Shown here: positions 1-12,200 of the stretch, piece after piece | Position numbering within the stretch: position 1 is the first letter of the stretch | Layout: each line of letters starts with the position of its first letter | Assembly (NCBI GenBank): GCA_905178155.1 | Contig: CAJINV010000014.1 | Location: 1,382,574 to 1,442,346 of the forward strand | Direction of reading: 5' to 3' | DNA length: 59,773 nt | Origin: Amoebophrya sp. A120 | Lineage: Eukaryota > Sar > Dinophyceae > Syndiniales > Amoebophryaceae | Translations under genes and position numbers: made by a program | Notes under the pieces: model-generated | The model's database searches: none | Told to the model about the DNA's origin: nothing | What the model saw: only the letters and a program-made list of their open reading frames with translations

Positions 1-58
1 GAGGTTTCGACTTGCCCCGTATTCCACTACGTCTCTGCAATAAAGACAGACAAGAAAG

Positions 59-2699
59 ATGCCGCGCCCGGGTGCGAAAGCGAAGAAAAGGGCGGCGGCC
101 AAGGATGCCGGCGAGATATGCAAGGCATGCGTGCCTGGGTCTGTGCGGGTTCCAGCTCTGTCATGCATGGCCTGCCTGGCCCTTGATGTTTGACGCGCAT
201 GACTTTGCATCTTTTGCATTTTCTCCGTTGTTCGTTCGGTGCGGTTTCTTGTAGTCCCCGACTCTATTGCGAGCATTTGCAACCAGACAGGCCCAGGCTG
301 CCTTGCTTTTGATATTCGACTATCAAGCGGGACACGAGATACGGGCCGCCGAAAAAGGGCCCGCGAAGCGGCTAGGGGGACCAAGCAGGGAGCTCGTCTG
401 AAGGTATCCAGCGGCAGCCTCCTCCGCCAGCCTCGGCAGCCGCCGCAACAGCCACCGCAGCAACCACCGCAGCAGCCACCGGAACAGTTTCGAAGAGCGC
501 GCCCCAAGGTATTTGCTTAAATATGTAGCCGCCTGCCCCTCGGTGGGTTGCTTGTTTGTATGAATTCGCTCGCGGTCCGACGCTGTGTTTTGTGCGTGTG
601 CCCATGTAAAGCCTTAAGACAAGAGGCCCTACGTATATGCCTCAGACTATGCTCAGCGTTGACGCAAAAGATCCTACGCATACGCCTCGGACGATGTCAG
701 CAAGCCTTTCCATTTCTCGTTATCAGGTAAGCGAAACGCGCCTCCGTCGGAAATGGAGCAGCCAGACGATGCGGGGCAAATAGGTAGCCAGCGACGGCCG
801 CCTCCGCCAGCCTCGGCACCCGCCGCAGCAGCCACCGCAGCAGCAGCCGAAACAGTCCCGAAGAGCGCGTCCCAAGGTATCTGCTTGAATGTGTAGCCGC
901 CTGCCCGTCGGTGGGTTGGTTGTGTGTTTGAGTTCGTTAGCGGTCCGTCGCTGTGTTTTGTGTGTGTCGATGTAAAATGAGCCTTATAACGAAAGAGCCT
1001 ATGTGTATGCCTTTGACTATCCCAAGCGCCTACGCTAAAGATCCTACGCATACGCGATGCCAAGCTTTTCCCATTTCTCGCTATCAGGTAAGCGCCACGC
1101 GCCTCCGTCGGAAGTGGAGCAGGAAGACGATCCGTGGAATACTATTTGCCAGGCGGTTGCAATTATCGCGCGCAAAAGTGTCGGAGTCTGGAGGCGAGGA
1201 AGTTTGTCACGCTAGCTTCGTTAATATGGCGCCTCCGATTGATGTGCATACTACCCAAAAGTCCCGGCGTTCTGATTCTACTGTCGCTCAAATTTACAAG
1301 ATTCCAGACCCGCACACTTTTGCAATCGATAGAAAAAGAAAAAGGGCCGCAGTTGAACACGGGGACGGTCATCTTTTGCACCAAGTGCCAAGGCCAGGGA
1401 GGTTGGTATAACATTCTGGAGCCCGATCTCTCGCCGCCCCTCCTGGACAGCGACTGGCGGCATCCGACCCGGAAGGACACCGAGTGGAGTGGTAAGATCG
1501 GGCGGATGAAGTTCGCCTACCTCCCGAAAGTGGACAGCTTTTACAGGCTCAGCCCCCTCGACGACCGCTACGATGGCTGGAGCGAGCGGTTTCTCAAGGA
1601 GTTGAAAACCAAGCAGGACGCTGATCGCAGGCAGTTCGGCTCGCAGTGCGCCGTGGTTGTCCGGTGCGAGGGCGTGGCGCGGGGGAAAGGGCGGGGGCTG
1701 TGTGGCGACGACTACACCTGGGTGTCGGGTGTTCCCCTGTTCGCGCGCGGCGGCTGGGCAGATGCGGGGGCCCGGGCACATTACTCAACAACCTGGGAGG
1801 CGAAGGCCACGTGGCAAAAGGCCGGACAGGTATACTCGTCGCCGTTTTCGTTTTGTGTTTTATTTCCCCTCCTGCACGGTGTTCCTTGCGATGCAATATG
1901 TCGCGCCGCGTTCATGTCTCTGCCTGGCTTCTATCCTTTGGCCTGCGTTTGTGCTATTCCCATGCTGTGCATTATCCCGACAGGTTCACACGGACTTTCA
2001 GCATGACGAGTTGATGCGCATCCTCGGGCTCCGAAGTCGTCAGCTGCGGCTCCCCTTGGAGAAGCAGTGCTATTTCGCGGGGACGGGTCTCGGGTATTGA
2101 TTTTGTTCGTTTTTTTGTCCTGCATGGAATGGCATAGGCCGGCGGTTGTGGTTCGATTGATAGTCATGTCTCCGATGCTCTGCGGCAGTCGCGCGCACTT
2201 TTTATTTTGCATTCTCGTGCCTGTGAGTTAGTTTTCTCGATGTCATGTGCTATCTATTGCGCCCAGGTTTCGCGGCCACCATAAAACTTTGCGGCTGCAG
2301 AAGGACGGGCACTGCTTTCGCGCCATGTCGGAGGAAGCCAGACTGGAGGAGCGGCTGGTCGGCAAGACGACCGCCTTCGAGAAGGAGCAGGCGTTCAAGG
2401 AGAGGGAGCTGCGGCACATGGTGAGCTCCTGGGGCACTCTCAGCGAATGTGGTGGCGGCATGCCCGAGGAACTGCAGCGAGAGATGAGCAGCCTGAACGA
2501 TGAGCAGTGGAAGCTGGCGAAGGAGATCCGGAAACTGTCGGAGGAGCTCGGACGGCGCAGGTTCCCGGACTATGAGGATGCCGCAAGCGGGGAGGACGGC
2601 AAAAACGACCGAAGTGGCAAAGATGAGGAAGACGAAAACCCGGAGGACTATATAATCAGATGGCTGGAGCTCGAGGAAAAAATAAGAGCACGCGACTGA
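59..2699 (+). CDS. Unrecognised multi-exon protein with charged coiled-coil C-terminus
   Basis: I do not recognise this protein. The best-supported exons are about 1353-1829, 1984-2093 and 2267-2699. They join in phase through GT-AG introns (1830-1983 phase 0; 2094-2266 phase 2) and end at TGA 2697-2699. Upstream, exons ending at 508 and 876 and a third starting at 1088 share phase 1 and encode Pro/Ala/Thr-rich repeats; the ATG at 59 is only a possible start. The middle exon is rich in Trp, Tyr and Gly and holds a CTKCQGQGGW segment resembling half a zinc knuckle. The last exon is Glu/Lys/Arg-rich and probably a coiled coil with an acidic tail. It is GC-rich like the transposon gene at 6256, so a mobile-element origin is possible. 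Exon structure 5' of 1353 is uncertain. Confidence 0.5.
372..1095 (+). repeat. Tandem duplication of an exon plus its intron
   Basis: Two copies of a roughly 365-bp unit lie head to tail. Each has a Pro/Ala-coding exon ending CCCAAG (at 508 and 876), a GT intron start, a shared intron body (with 'ctgtgttttgtg' and 'gatcctacgcatacg') and an acceptor ending TATCAG (726 and 1087). The exon after each acceptor begins GTAAGCG. Exon phase is 1 on both sides, so duplication preserved the reading frame. Confidence 0.7.
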
Positions 2700-3390
2700 G
2701 GTGGTTTTTGAGTCTTGATAGGATTACATAGCTGGTTACTTGCGTAAGTTGATGGATGGAATACGAGGAGAAAGTGGCGCGGATGTTCACGAATTGAATC
2801 CAAGCACTTGACTGAAGTGGTTTTTGAATCTTGAACGGCGACGAATTTGCGCGCATTGAGCCAGTCGAGAGACGCTGAATCCCTACGCCGGTCGTTTTGT
2901 AGCGTCGCCCCAGCGCGATGAATAAAAGCAAGGGGGCCACGTGAAGCATAGCAATCGCACGCGCGCGATTCTTGACTTTGTTCCAAGCGTAGCAAGTGGG
3001 CCAGGAGTTCGTGAGTTGCTGAGCGCTTTCCACACCAGAAAACGCTACGCACCAACAGAAACGAAGTAGATGGATCAAGCGCTCTGACTGCTTTCGGCCG
3101 AAAAGTAAGCGAATAGATGTCGCGGCAATTTTCTCACCGTAAAAAACTACTGCCAGGCGCTCGCTCTGTTTGAAAATGACGAGAAGGAAGATCCTATGCG
3201 AGGCGAGTAAGTAAGCAACGTAGTGAGATAGTAACGCAAGAAATCAATCCGCTCCGCTCCGAATGGAAACTGTAGCAGCAGGCTTCCCATTACTATTACA
3301 GCTCCGCCGTATTTGAGAGCGATGTGATCAGAAGGACGACGGGACCTACATTAAGATGTATTTGAGAGCGATGTGATCTACATTAATAAG
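2700..3390. other. Intergenic, short decayed repeats
   Basis: No gene is supported. A 'gtggtttttga(g/a)tcttga' motif occurs at about 2701 and 2817. A 'tatttgagagcgatgtgatc' motif occurs twice near 3310 and 3360, separated by copies of 'tacattaagatgta'. Confidence 0.5.
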
Positions 3391-3789
3391 ATGTATCCGC
3401 TTATCGCCCTCGCTCATTTGGCTCTTTGTGGGTTGGGTGGCACTTTCGTCGTTCTCGGCCTTTTGCGGTGCGGCCTGCGATTGTGCACGCGGCGGAGCGC
3501 CGTAAGCGCGCGGGCACTGCCAATGGGCCGGCCCGCTCCAGCGTCCCCTTTGCAGCAAAACCGAGCGCCGTTGCGCCTGCGGAGAGGGCCGCCACCGCCT
3601 CCAGCGCCGCCCCTTTTCGGTCGAGGAATTCTCGACGCCCCCGACGACCTTGGCTTCGAGGTTGACGCGTTTCACGCTTTGGCGCGGCCGCGCACGCCAC
3701 CACGCTCGGCGACGCCGTCCCCCTCGTCGCGCGCGTCCTCCCCCCTTTCGCGCGGCTCCAGCACAGTCGACCCCAGCCCGGCTGTTTGA
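3391..3789 (+). CDS. Possible small protein with N-terminal hydrophobic segment
   Basis: This is an open frame of 133 codons from ATG 3391 to TGA 3787-3789. Residues about 4-27 are hydrophobic (Leu/Ala/Val/Gly) and could be a signal peptide or membrane anchor. The rest is Arg, Pro and Ser-rich low complexity. The region is GC-rich, so an open frame of this length can arise by chance. No family is recognised and no splice partner is seen, so this is weakly supported. Confidence 0.22.
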   Translation: MYPLIALAHLALCGLGGTFVVLGLLRCGLRLCTRRSAVSARALPMGRPAPASPLQQNRAPLRLRRGPPPPPAPPLFGRGILDAPDDLGFEVDAFHALARPRTPPRSATPSPSSRASSPLSRGSSTVDPSPAV

Positions 3790-4007
3790 CTTGGACGGGC
3801 GGGCCCGTCCTCATGTGTGCTCGGATTGTTGTAGACACACACTCACTGGTCGACGCGTGGCGAGTGAAGTAGCCTCTGGAGTATTTATTGTTCAGGCATG
3901 TGAGGGGAGTTGCATTGGCCGGGCACCTAGCAGCCCCTCGCGCGTAAGCAAGAGAGGAGGGCGAAGAGAGCGGCGCAGCTTTGGCCAGGCACCTTTACGG
4001 GCGAGCG

Positions 4008-4226
4008 TGTAACTGTGTTCGCCACCTTAGCTCTAGTCACAGTTGACAACGCAAAGAGTTCTGCGAGTACGAACAACGAAGATGAGAAAAGAACGATGAA
4101 CGAGAAAGAGTTGTTTGTGAACCGAGATCCGTTGCGTGCGTGCAGCCGCGTTGTTGAACTTGAACGAGTCACGATTTCAACCTTGAACATAGGAAGAAGC
4201 AAGGAAGTAAAGAGCAAGACGATCAC
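4008..4226 (+). repeat. 219-bp direct repeat, copy 1
   Basis: This repeat is nearly identical to 5669-5887 (offset 1661), with about six substitutions. It begins 'tgtaactgtgttcgccacc' and ends near 'agtaaagag'. It contains an open frame on each strand but resembles no protein I know. Confidence 0.8.
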
Positions 4227-4616
4227 AAATAAGAAAATCCCCACTTTCGCAAACAAAAAGATCCGCGCTTCCTACAAGATCATCTACGCATGCCTGTCGA
4301 AGCTACCTCTCTGCTGTCGACAAAGACGCTGTAGTTTTCTCCTCGCAGCGAACATCGGATCAACCAATGCACTCACTTCAAACTACATTCTCTTTCAGAT
4401 CGTCTCCCCAGAGATTTCTGACGAAAAAATACAGCTTCTACGGCACTTTCCAACAGCGACAAAACCAAATCATTGTGCTGCCTGTGTCCAGTAGATAAAG
4501 CATTAGAAATAACAACCAGAGATAAATTTTTCATTCAGAAATACCCTTTTGTTATAGAAATAGCTATCAGATTGCCAATTCAAAGCTTTCTGGCTACATA
4601 TAATTTTACAGTAAAC

Positions 4617-5147
4617 ATGTCTGCTTTTATTTCAGGATGCTCGATGGAAATGACGGAAGGGAGTGTGCGACTGATTCCCACCGTGTGGGTTTGCTCAGAT
4701 GAATTTTTTCACTCTGGAGAAGCCACTACTTCCTATCCACTTGCGAGCATGTCGCAGTTCCTAGCCACCCGCGAGGCAGTCACGCGCTGCAAGGTGGAGG
4801 AACAAACGCGACAGCGCGAATATGTAGAGCATATGAAAACCCTACCGAGCAAGAACCAGCCCCGGGTCTGCACGATCGAACACGTAGTGAGAATCGATAT
4901 CGTGCGGATGTCCGAAAACGCTGTGTTCGACGAGGGTTCTTGGTGGGATGTCGAGGATGAAAGTTGGGAGGAAGCCAAAGCAAAGGCGTGCTCCAAATGG
5001 GATTCTACGTATTCTACCGAGCAGTGGCAGGACCAGTACTGGAGTGAAGGCGCCAGCTACTGGGCCACGTACTACCACTGGAACGCTTATGATAAAAGCG
5101 AAGATAGCTCCCCGAAGTACGCTGTAGGCGAAAACTTCAAGGACTAA
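4617..5147 (+). CDS. Hypothetical Trp/Tyr-rich acidic protein
   Basis: The open frame from ATG 4617 to TAA encodes about 176 residues. An acceptor-like 'tttatttcag' lies near 4630, so this may instead be a last exon starting near 4637. The C-terminal half has an unusual run of Trp, Tyr, Ser, Glu and Asp (WWDVEDESW and several W-x(3-6)-W/Y spacings), which is unlikely for random sequence. No known domain is recognised. It sits between two 219-bp direct repeats, which may mark a mobile or duplicated segment. Confidence 0.4.
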   Translation: MSAFISGCSMEMTEGSVRLIPTVWVCSDEFFHSGEATTSYPLASMSQFLATREAVTRCKVEEQTRQREYVEHMKTLPSKNQPRVCTIEHVVRIDIVRMSENAVFDEGSWWDVEDESWEEAKAKACSKWDSTYSTEQWQDQYWSEGASYWATYYHWNAYDKSEDSSPKYAVGENFKD

Positions 5148-6255
5148 ACATGCTATTTTTTATAACAAACTATAATCAATTATTACTACAAGTCGACTAC
5201 TCATGTATACAGCAAGCACGTCGTGACTGTTGCAATGCAAAACTTCAAATCTTATCTGATTTCTTTGTTGTCAGTTTTCATTTCTATATCTTTATTTCGG
5301 TTGAAGTCCGCTCCTTCATGATGCGTCATTTTGACAAAAATGCATAGAAGTAGCAAGAGAACGTAGAAAGAAAGAAAAAATAAAAATTGTAGTAGAGACC
5401 CAAACGTGGCGACCCTTGTGAGTTGCCCGCCGTAGGGAATCCTGCAGCCAAAAAAATAGCATATTATACATAAAAAAGAAAAAATCATCAAATACAAAAA
5501 AGCATCAACACTCCTTTAGTGTCTCGTAGAGTTCAAAGTACAGCGATAGGTCGCAGAACAAAAGCGCACAGCTGACATTCTCACTCACAACCTCTATTGC
5601 AACTAGTGCATATTTTTTCTCAAAAAGTAGATATATTTTTTTTCTAAAAAATATATACGAGGGGTGGCTGTAACTGTGTTCGCCACCTTAGCTCTAGTCA
5701 CAGTTGACAACACAAAGAGTTCTGCGAGTACGAACGACGAAGATGAGAAAAGAACGATGAACGAGAAAGAGTTGGTTGTGAACCGAGATCCGTTGCGTGC
5801 GTGCAGCCGCGTTGCTGAACTTGAACGAGTCACGATTTCAACCTTGAACATAGGAAGAAGCAAGGAAGTAAAGAGAAAGACGAACACTCGAGCAGCGTGC
5901 TCCCTGCTCACGCATTTACGTCGTGAAGCAGATGTGATTTGAGATCCCTCGCTCTCGTAGCTTGTTCCAAGTTTCTCGTTCAAGATAGTTTCAACCCGTT
6001 CCTTCTCTCTTGTGGTGATCGCACAACTCTCCTGACATCAGTCAGTGTGCAGTTGGCCGTAAACCTACAGAACGTGCTAGCCTGGCCCTCTTATTTTCGT
6101 CGCGTGATGGTTGGCGTTGGTATTTCCTTCACAGCTTCCCGCTTTCTTTATTGTAGTAAGTATCGCGCTTCTCCTTTGCAGTTTCCCGTCTTCTTTATCG
6201 TAGTAGAACAACCAGCGAGATTTGTACAAGGCAAGAAAAGACACCGTAGGAACAG
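5148..6255. other. Intergenic, AT-rich with hairpin and repeat copy
   Basis: No gene is seen. An AT-rich inverted repeat ('agatatattttttttctaaaaaatatat') lies at about 5628-5657, just before the second 219-bp repeat. A 'ttcccg(c/t)...ttctttat(t/c)gtagta' motif repeats at about 6137 and 6183 upstream of the next gene. Confidence 0.5.
5669..5887 (+). repeat. 219-bp direct repeat, copy 2
   Basis: Second copy of the repeat at 4008-4226, same orientation. The two copies bracket 1,442 bp containing the Trp/Tyr-rich ORF. Confidence 0.8.
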
Positions 6256-9200
6256 ATGTCACGGGCGCGGCGGGAAATGCTTATCGCCCGCGAGGCGGCC
6301 CGGCGCCGTCGGAGGGAGGCGATGCTGCGGCGCATCGCCTGCGATTTTAGTGCGGGGGCCTCCCCAGAGGTTTTGCTGGGATGTGTGTTGACCTGTCTCT
6401 CGTACCCGGCCGCGCTACTCGCGCTGAGCGCCTCGGCAGTGCTGCACGTGGTGGCCCTGATCCTTTTCGTCCTGGAAGGCCTGGCGCCGTTGGTGGTAAA
6501 TCTTTCGCGGGCTCCAGCGCCCTCGCAGCTCCAGGGCTGCCCGAGCGGCTTTGTGATTCCGAACTGGGCGACGCAAAGCGGTTGTCTTTGGGAGGCGCTT
6601 CGCGACGCGCTTGACGCGACACCACGCTCACGAGCTGAGTCAGGGCAAGCACGGCGGGACCTACAGCAGAAGTGCTCGCCGTCCTCGTTGAGACACCGGG
6701 CCGGCGGAGTACGCGGGGCGATGGCGACAGCGCCGATGCTCTACCGAGCGGCTGAGGTATGTATGTTCGTGGGGGTTTCTTGTTTCGTGTGTTTTGGTGC
6801 TTGTGGTAGGAGTAGGCTTGTCGGTGGTTTTCTCCCCGGCCCTGCCCGGCGGATTGTGTATTGCCTAACGCGTATTATCTCTGACGACGCACCGAACAGG
6901 ACCTCGGCCGTGTCATCTTGGTGCACGATGTGGCCCGCGGGGTGGTTTGGTCCGTCGAGCCAACGCCAGCGGCAGCAGGCCGGGCAGGTGTTGGTCGTGT
7001 TGTGCCGCCCCTCTTTCTTCGGTTAGACCGCCAGCACTACACGGCCTACAGTTCCGCGGGGGCTTTTGCAGTATCCGCGGGCGCGGCTCCTCGCTCTTCC
7101 GCGCTCGACGTCGATTTGTGTGGCGGCGCCGCTGCGGAGAAGTCCTGTGTGGCGGCTGCGGTCGCGGAGGTCAACCGGGTCGGCTTGCAGGGCGGAGACT
7201 GCGTCGCGTCGTCGCAGCCTGTTACGAAAGGGCTCCCGGATGGAGCCAACTTCCGGCCCCCTATTCCAGCTGCAGAGATACACAGCCCACTCAAGTGGCT
7301 ATGTGTTGCCATCGTACGGAACGGGAACTGTTTCTGGATCGGGTTGGTGTATCAACGGGAAGGACCCCCCCCGCCGTATATCAAGAAGGCATAGATAGCC
7401 GAGCCAATTTGTGACGCGTGGTGATTGGTGGCCACAAATCGCGTCCGTCTTGCAATAGTGCAAAGCCTGAGGGCGCGCCGCATTTCGCCGGTGGTTTGTG
7501 ATGCATTTTGGTGGGTGGCATCTGGTTGCAGTTCGCAGGCGGATTTGCGTACGCAAGTCCCGCGCTACAGATTCCCCTTTTGATATAGGGCCGGGGGCCT
7601 TTTCCTGGCGATATGCTCACGCACTTCCTGACCCGAGCGGGATCGCCGGCAGAACGCGAAAAGTGGCTCGCTGTCTTCTGGCCGGTCGCCTACGCCGTCG
7701 CTTCGGAGGCAAAGGGCTACCGGGATTGGTTGCAGTTGGGCCCCCAGGCGGCCGATTGCGAGGCTCTCTATGGCTCCGCCGTCAAGGTATAGCTCGCTGC
7801 TGATCATGTGCCCTTCTATATCAGTCCACCCTTTTCGACGCTCGCATGCATCGCGTGGCGGCTTTCCTTTGTTTCTTCGTTCGGCCGCTTTTTTCTCAAC
7901 ACCGACCAAAAACATTCAAAAAAAGGTTGGGGCGGCCGTTTTGCAAGACCGCGTCGCAGCGAGAATGGGCGTCGCGTTGGAATATGGCAAAGCAGTTATG
8001 GGGATGAAGACGCCCCCTCTCCAGTTTCAAACGCAACCAAGCCCGCGACGCGCGTAGCGTTTGGAGGTGGGGAGGGGGGTTCTTGCGTGTGATACCGCTC
8101 GGCGCCGCGGAGTGGGGAGCCGCGGCGGCGCTTCTCGGGATACGGATCGGCGTCCTTTCCAAATTTCAGCCCGAGGAATTTCACGGCCCCGCATGCTTGT
8201 CGGAAGCTGCGCCAACGGTCCACCTGTTGTACCACAGCGCGCACATGGATCTCGCTTTGGAGCGTATTGAGCTGGACTCGCAGGACTCGCCGCAGCGGGA
8301 AGGGCCGCCCGGGCCTTCTTCGCCTCCAAAGCAGCCGCCTCCTTCTTCGCCTCCTGCGCCGCTGCTGCGGAGCCGAGACGCCCGGCGCCAATTGCCTGCA
8401 GACGGGGACACGACGCTAATCCTTCCCGACAGCGACGACGATGACCCAATGTTCCCCGGCCCGTCGCGTCGCTCCCGCGGACGATTTGGGCCCGCCGGCG
8501 CTGCAGGCGGAGGCCCGGCCGCTGCCGCGGGCCTCGGGCAGCAATACGCGAGCGGACCGCTTATGTTTGGCGGGCTTGGGGCGAGCAGTGGATCGCGGCC
8601 GGGTGTGGTGCCGCGGCGCGCAGACCTTCCAGGCGAGGGGCACCGGGATAGTGGGCGGCCAGATCTGCCGCCATCGCAGCACCAAACTGGCGCGGGCGTG
8701 TTCGGGTTGCCAGCCTCTTCCAGCACAACCGCGGCAGGCGGGACGCAGAATAATAACGGGGCGCCCGCAGCTCTCGGGCCGGCGCGGCAGCAAGTCGCAG
8801 TCGCCCACGCGCCGGGCGTTGCCTTTGTGGATGGCGGCGAGCGGCTATTATTTTCGCCGCCCCCGCGTGCCGCGGCGGACGCAGCCGCCCCTGCGGACGG
8901 GGTGCAGTGGAATAACGTTGACGCCTTCGACCCTGAAGTTGACCCTGAAGCTGATCCTGAAGGCCCACCCGGTGCGGCCGTAGGGGGCCCGGGCTTTTTG
9001 GACCCGTTCACTTTGCCGAAAGGGGCAACAAGGCTCGCCGATTTCTTGGATCCGAACCCTGCCCGGGTGCCGCTCGACCGGCAGCCCGGGTCCGAAGATT
9101 TGCAGCGCCGCCAAATCCTTGAGGAGATTGACCGACGCGCCGGACTGTTGCGCCGGGTTTGTGATGAGCTGGGATTTTTCAACACCATCGACCAAAGGTT

Positions 9201-12200
9201 CGCGCGGGCCGCCGCTGTCACGCAGCTCATGGACGAAAAGCTCCGCTGTATTCCATACACGAAATCCGAGCTAGCGAAGGTAGTCGCCTTCAGTGGCCTG
9301 GAGCTTACCTGGCGGGCGTTGGAGCATACCATTCTCTCCCGCCCCAGCAGCGGGCTCGATTGTTGGCAGCCCGAAGTCGAAGGGAACAGCAAGAAAAAAG
9401 TGTGCCAGCATTCCTGCTTCGAGGCTGCGGCAAAGAGCTGCCACACGGTCGCAGCTTATTGCCTTTACTTGCTCGGCGCGGGCGGCGGCGAGAGAAGTGT
9501 CGCGGAGGTGATCGCGCGGCTCATTCTGGAGGCCAATGGCGACTACCCGGCCGCGGTCATACTGGCGCACAAAAAAGTCGTGGAGAGATCCCAAGCAAAG
9601 CGGGAGCGCTACGGGGTGAGCCAGACGCGGGAGTTCACCGAAAAAGCGAGCAAAGGCTGGAATGACCTGGCTGAGGTTACAAAGTACTGGCAGGACGGGT
9701 TCGACAGGCTTGAGGTTGGAGACGTGACCCGGTACGCCGCAGTGCGGGAGAGCAGTCCCGAGGTCGCTTTTTTGGACGGCCGGCTGGTCCCCGGCGAGAG
9801 TAGGGGCTTCTGCTGGGTTCCGGGAAGTTCCCGGGGCATTGACAAGGACTACCGCAACTGCCATACTTACGGCGGTGTGGCGACCCGCCTAGCTCCAGGC
9901 GAGCCGCCGGACGCTGATGCTGCTGCGGCTTGGGCGAAGTTTCTGCGCGAGTGTTTCGGCCCGTCGGACGGAGGGGTCTTGGCAGTGTTCTTCTTATTGG
10001 TCGGGTTGTTGCTCCAAGGGCAGGGGCCCGGCAGATGGGTGATGTGCATGAACGACCACGGATTTGCGAAGAGCACCTGGAGCGATTTCATCTGCTATGC
10101 CGTGTCCAATGGCAAGCAGGAGGACACCTTCCTTCAGCGGGAGTGCCTTGATATCTTCTGCAAATGTGCCTAGGGGGTAGGAAAATTGGAAAAATGTACA
10201 TGCCAACTTCCCCACCAACTTCCCCGCCAGCTTCTTCGCCAGCTTCTACAACAGCTTCTGCCGTAGCAAAAATGATTTAACTCGAAAAGAAAAGCATGAG
10301 TTTGCGTGAAGGACCGAGCAGATCGAAAATTTTCAGAAAGCTCGACACCTGTCGAGCTTTTTCAAAATTTTCAATCTCGCGCTTTTTGCATAACAAGTTT
10401 CCGCGTTTGATTATAAATGCTTCGAGCTTCTGAAGCAAATATCCTACCCCCTAGGCACATTTGCACAGGATACTTGAAGGCCCGGAGCAATTCGAGGCCG
10501 GGGCCTGGCATGTGGTTGATTCCAAAGTAACAAGAACGCCCGAAGTCCGTGGCAAGCTAGACAACTATCCCACAGAAAAAGACCGACAGGTCATATTTGT
10601 AATGCAAAAATAAATACACAGGAAAATCTGTCATGGGCGAGGCCATAACATCCTGTTTAGGGCATGCAATACAGATTTTTTTGTCTATTTATTTTTGCAT
10701 TACAAATATGACCTGTCGGTCTTTTTCTGGGGGATAGCAACGGGCTGGTGAAGAATCTCCCCGACAAGCATTACGCAGCCTCAACGCGGCGGAAGTATTG
10801 CAACTCCCTCATGGTCTTTTTTGGTTTGTTTCTCCACCTCCTCGAGTTCAATCCGAAGAACGGCGAGGCTTTGCAATTGAAAGACCTCCAGGACGACATT
10901 GATGCAGTCCTGTCGCGGATCCTGGTCCTCCAGAAGATCCTGGGGCGGTTCGTCGATGCAGACCTGTGGGCTCGGCTTGGTGGTGACCCTACCCTTTTTC
11001 CGGACAATCTGCCGGATGGGTTCACCGCCAAGAAGGAGGGCACCACCTTCACCCTGCGCACCCCGGAGATCGTTCGTTGCTTCTACTTGTCGGCGGTTTC
11101 GTTTGTCAACCCCTTCGTGGACCGCCTGCGCGCCGATGGCGAGACCTTGGCCGGCATCTTCGTCGACTTGCGGAAGCTTGACAGCAAGGTGCTGGCGTAC
11201 ACAGGGCACAGGACGACGACGGCGAGAGACAGTGCAGACTTCGTCTATGACGTCCTATTTAAGAAGTCGATCCCCCGCCCCGACGCAGTCCCCGGCCGCC
11301 AAGGAGCCGCGGCACCACCGCCCACGCGGAAGATTAACTGGGGTGACAATCGTATTGGGGCGGCCTTGCGTGGCAACAAGAAGGCGAAAAGGGAGGAGCT
11401 CGAAAATTTCGCGCGGAACAACCCGAAGGAGTGGCACCTGCGCAGGAATTGGCATTCCGTTCGCGGGAAGTATGAAGAAGCTGGCGGGACGTTGTGGCCG
11501 TTGTTTTTCGAGCCCGACCGTATTCCGGAGCTGGCTTTTGGTCGCATGGGGCAGATGGTCGGCCACCCCTTTCAAGTGAACACGCGGTCGCTGAGTTTCC
11601 ACGCGCAGCTTCTCCGAAAACAAGCGCACCAAAGTGGCGATCCCAAAAAAGTATCGCAGGCAGCTGTCTGCGGGGATTTTCTGGACCGCGCAAAAAATGA
11701 GGAAGACGGCTGGGTCGTGACGCCATTGAAGTTCCCGAAGTCCCTGGAGGGACTCGGCGCGAAGGAGTGCGGCTCCCGGAGGTATGAGGTCGCCGCCGGG
11801 CCGCAGCGACTCCCGAGGGGAGCGCGGGCGGCTGCGGTGGCAATGTACAAAGGACCCGAGGGCGCTTTTCCACTGTGCGAGGAGTGGGACATTGAGAATT
11901 GCGACCCGACGGTGACGGTTTTGCTGGTCGACCGCTTATTTCCCGCGCCCGCCTCCCCGCCGCCCCTGGTGTGTTTTCGCGAGCTCGTGCGGGACCGGGT
12001 TGCGGTTCGCCGAAATTTAGAAGCAGCGGGGGAGCCGGATGCGAAGACGGCACTTCTGCGGCTCCTATATGGCGGGGAGCCGCGTGCTGGCGCGTCGACC
12101 TGGGAAAAGGACTTTGCAGCTGAGTGCGGACTGGTTCGCGAGATTCTTTGCCAGGCCCGGCCGGCTCTGTTCGCGCACCTGCAAGAGGCGCGCAGGGTGG

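Larger units (their letters stand above)
9780..10830 (+). other. SF3-type (D5-like) helicase domain
   Basis: Before the P-loop, the stretch encoding TYGGVATRLAPGEPPDADAA and AAWAKFLRECFG resembles the region upstream of Walker A in D5/SF3 helicases. It is followed by a hydrophobic LLVGLLLQG segment and the Walker A-like GFAKST (about 10061-10078). The domain continues across two introners into the exon at 10742. SF3 helicases unwind DNA at replication origins, and fusion to a polymerase fits replication of the element. Walker B was not located with confidence. Confidence 0.5.

Noticed and set aside
4008-5887. LTR retrotransposon
   Set aside because: The repeats lack clear TG...CA ends and no primer-binding site, polypurine tract or reverse transcriptase was found between them.
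8181-9446. 421-codon open frame on the - strand
   Set aside because: It is the antisense shadow of the GC-rich linker and helicase exon and shows no domain; the + strand has recognisable motifs.
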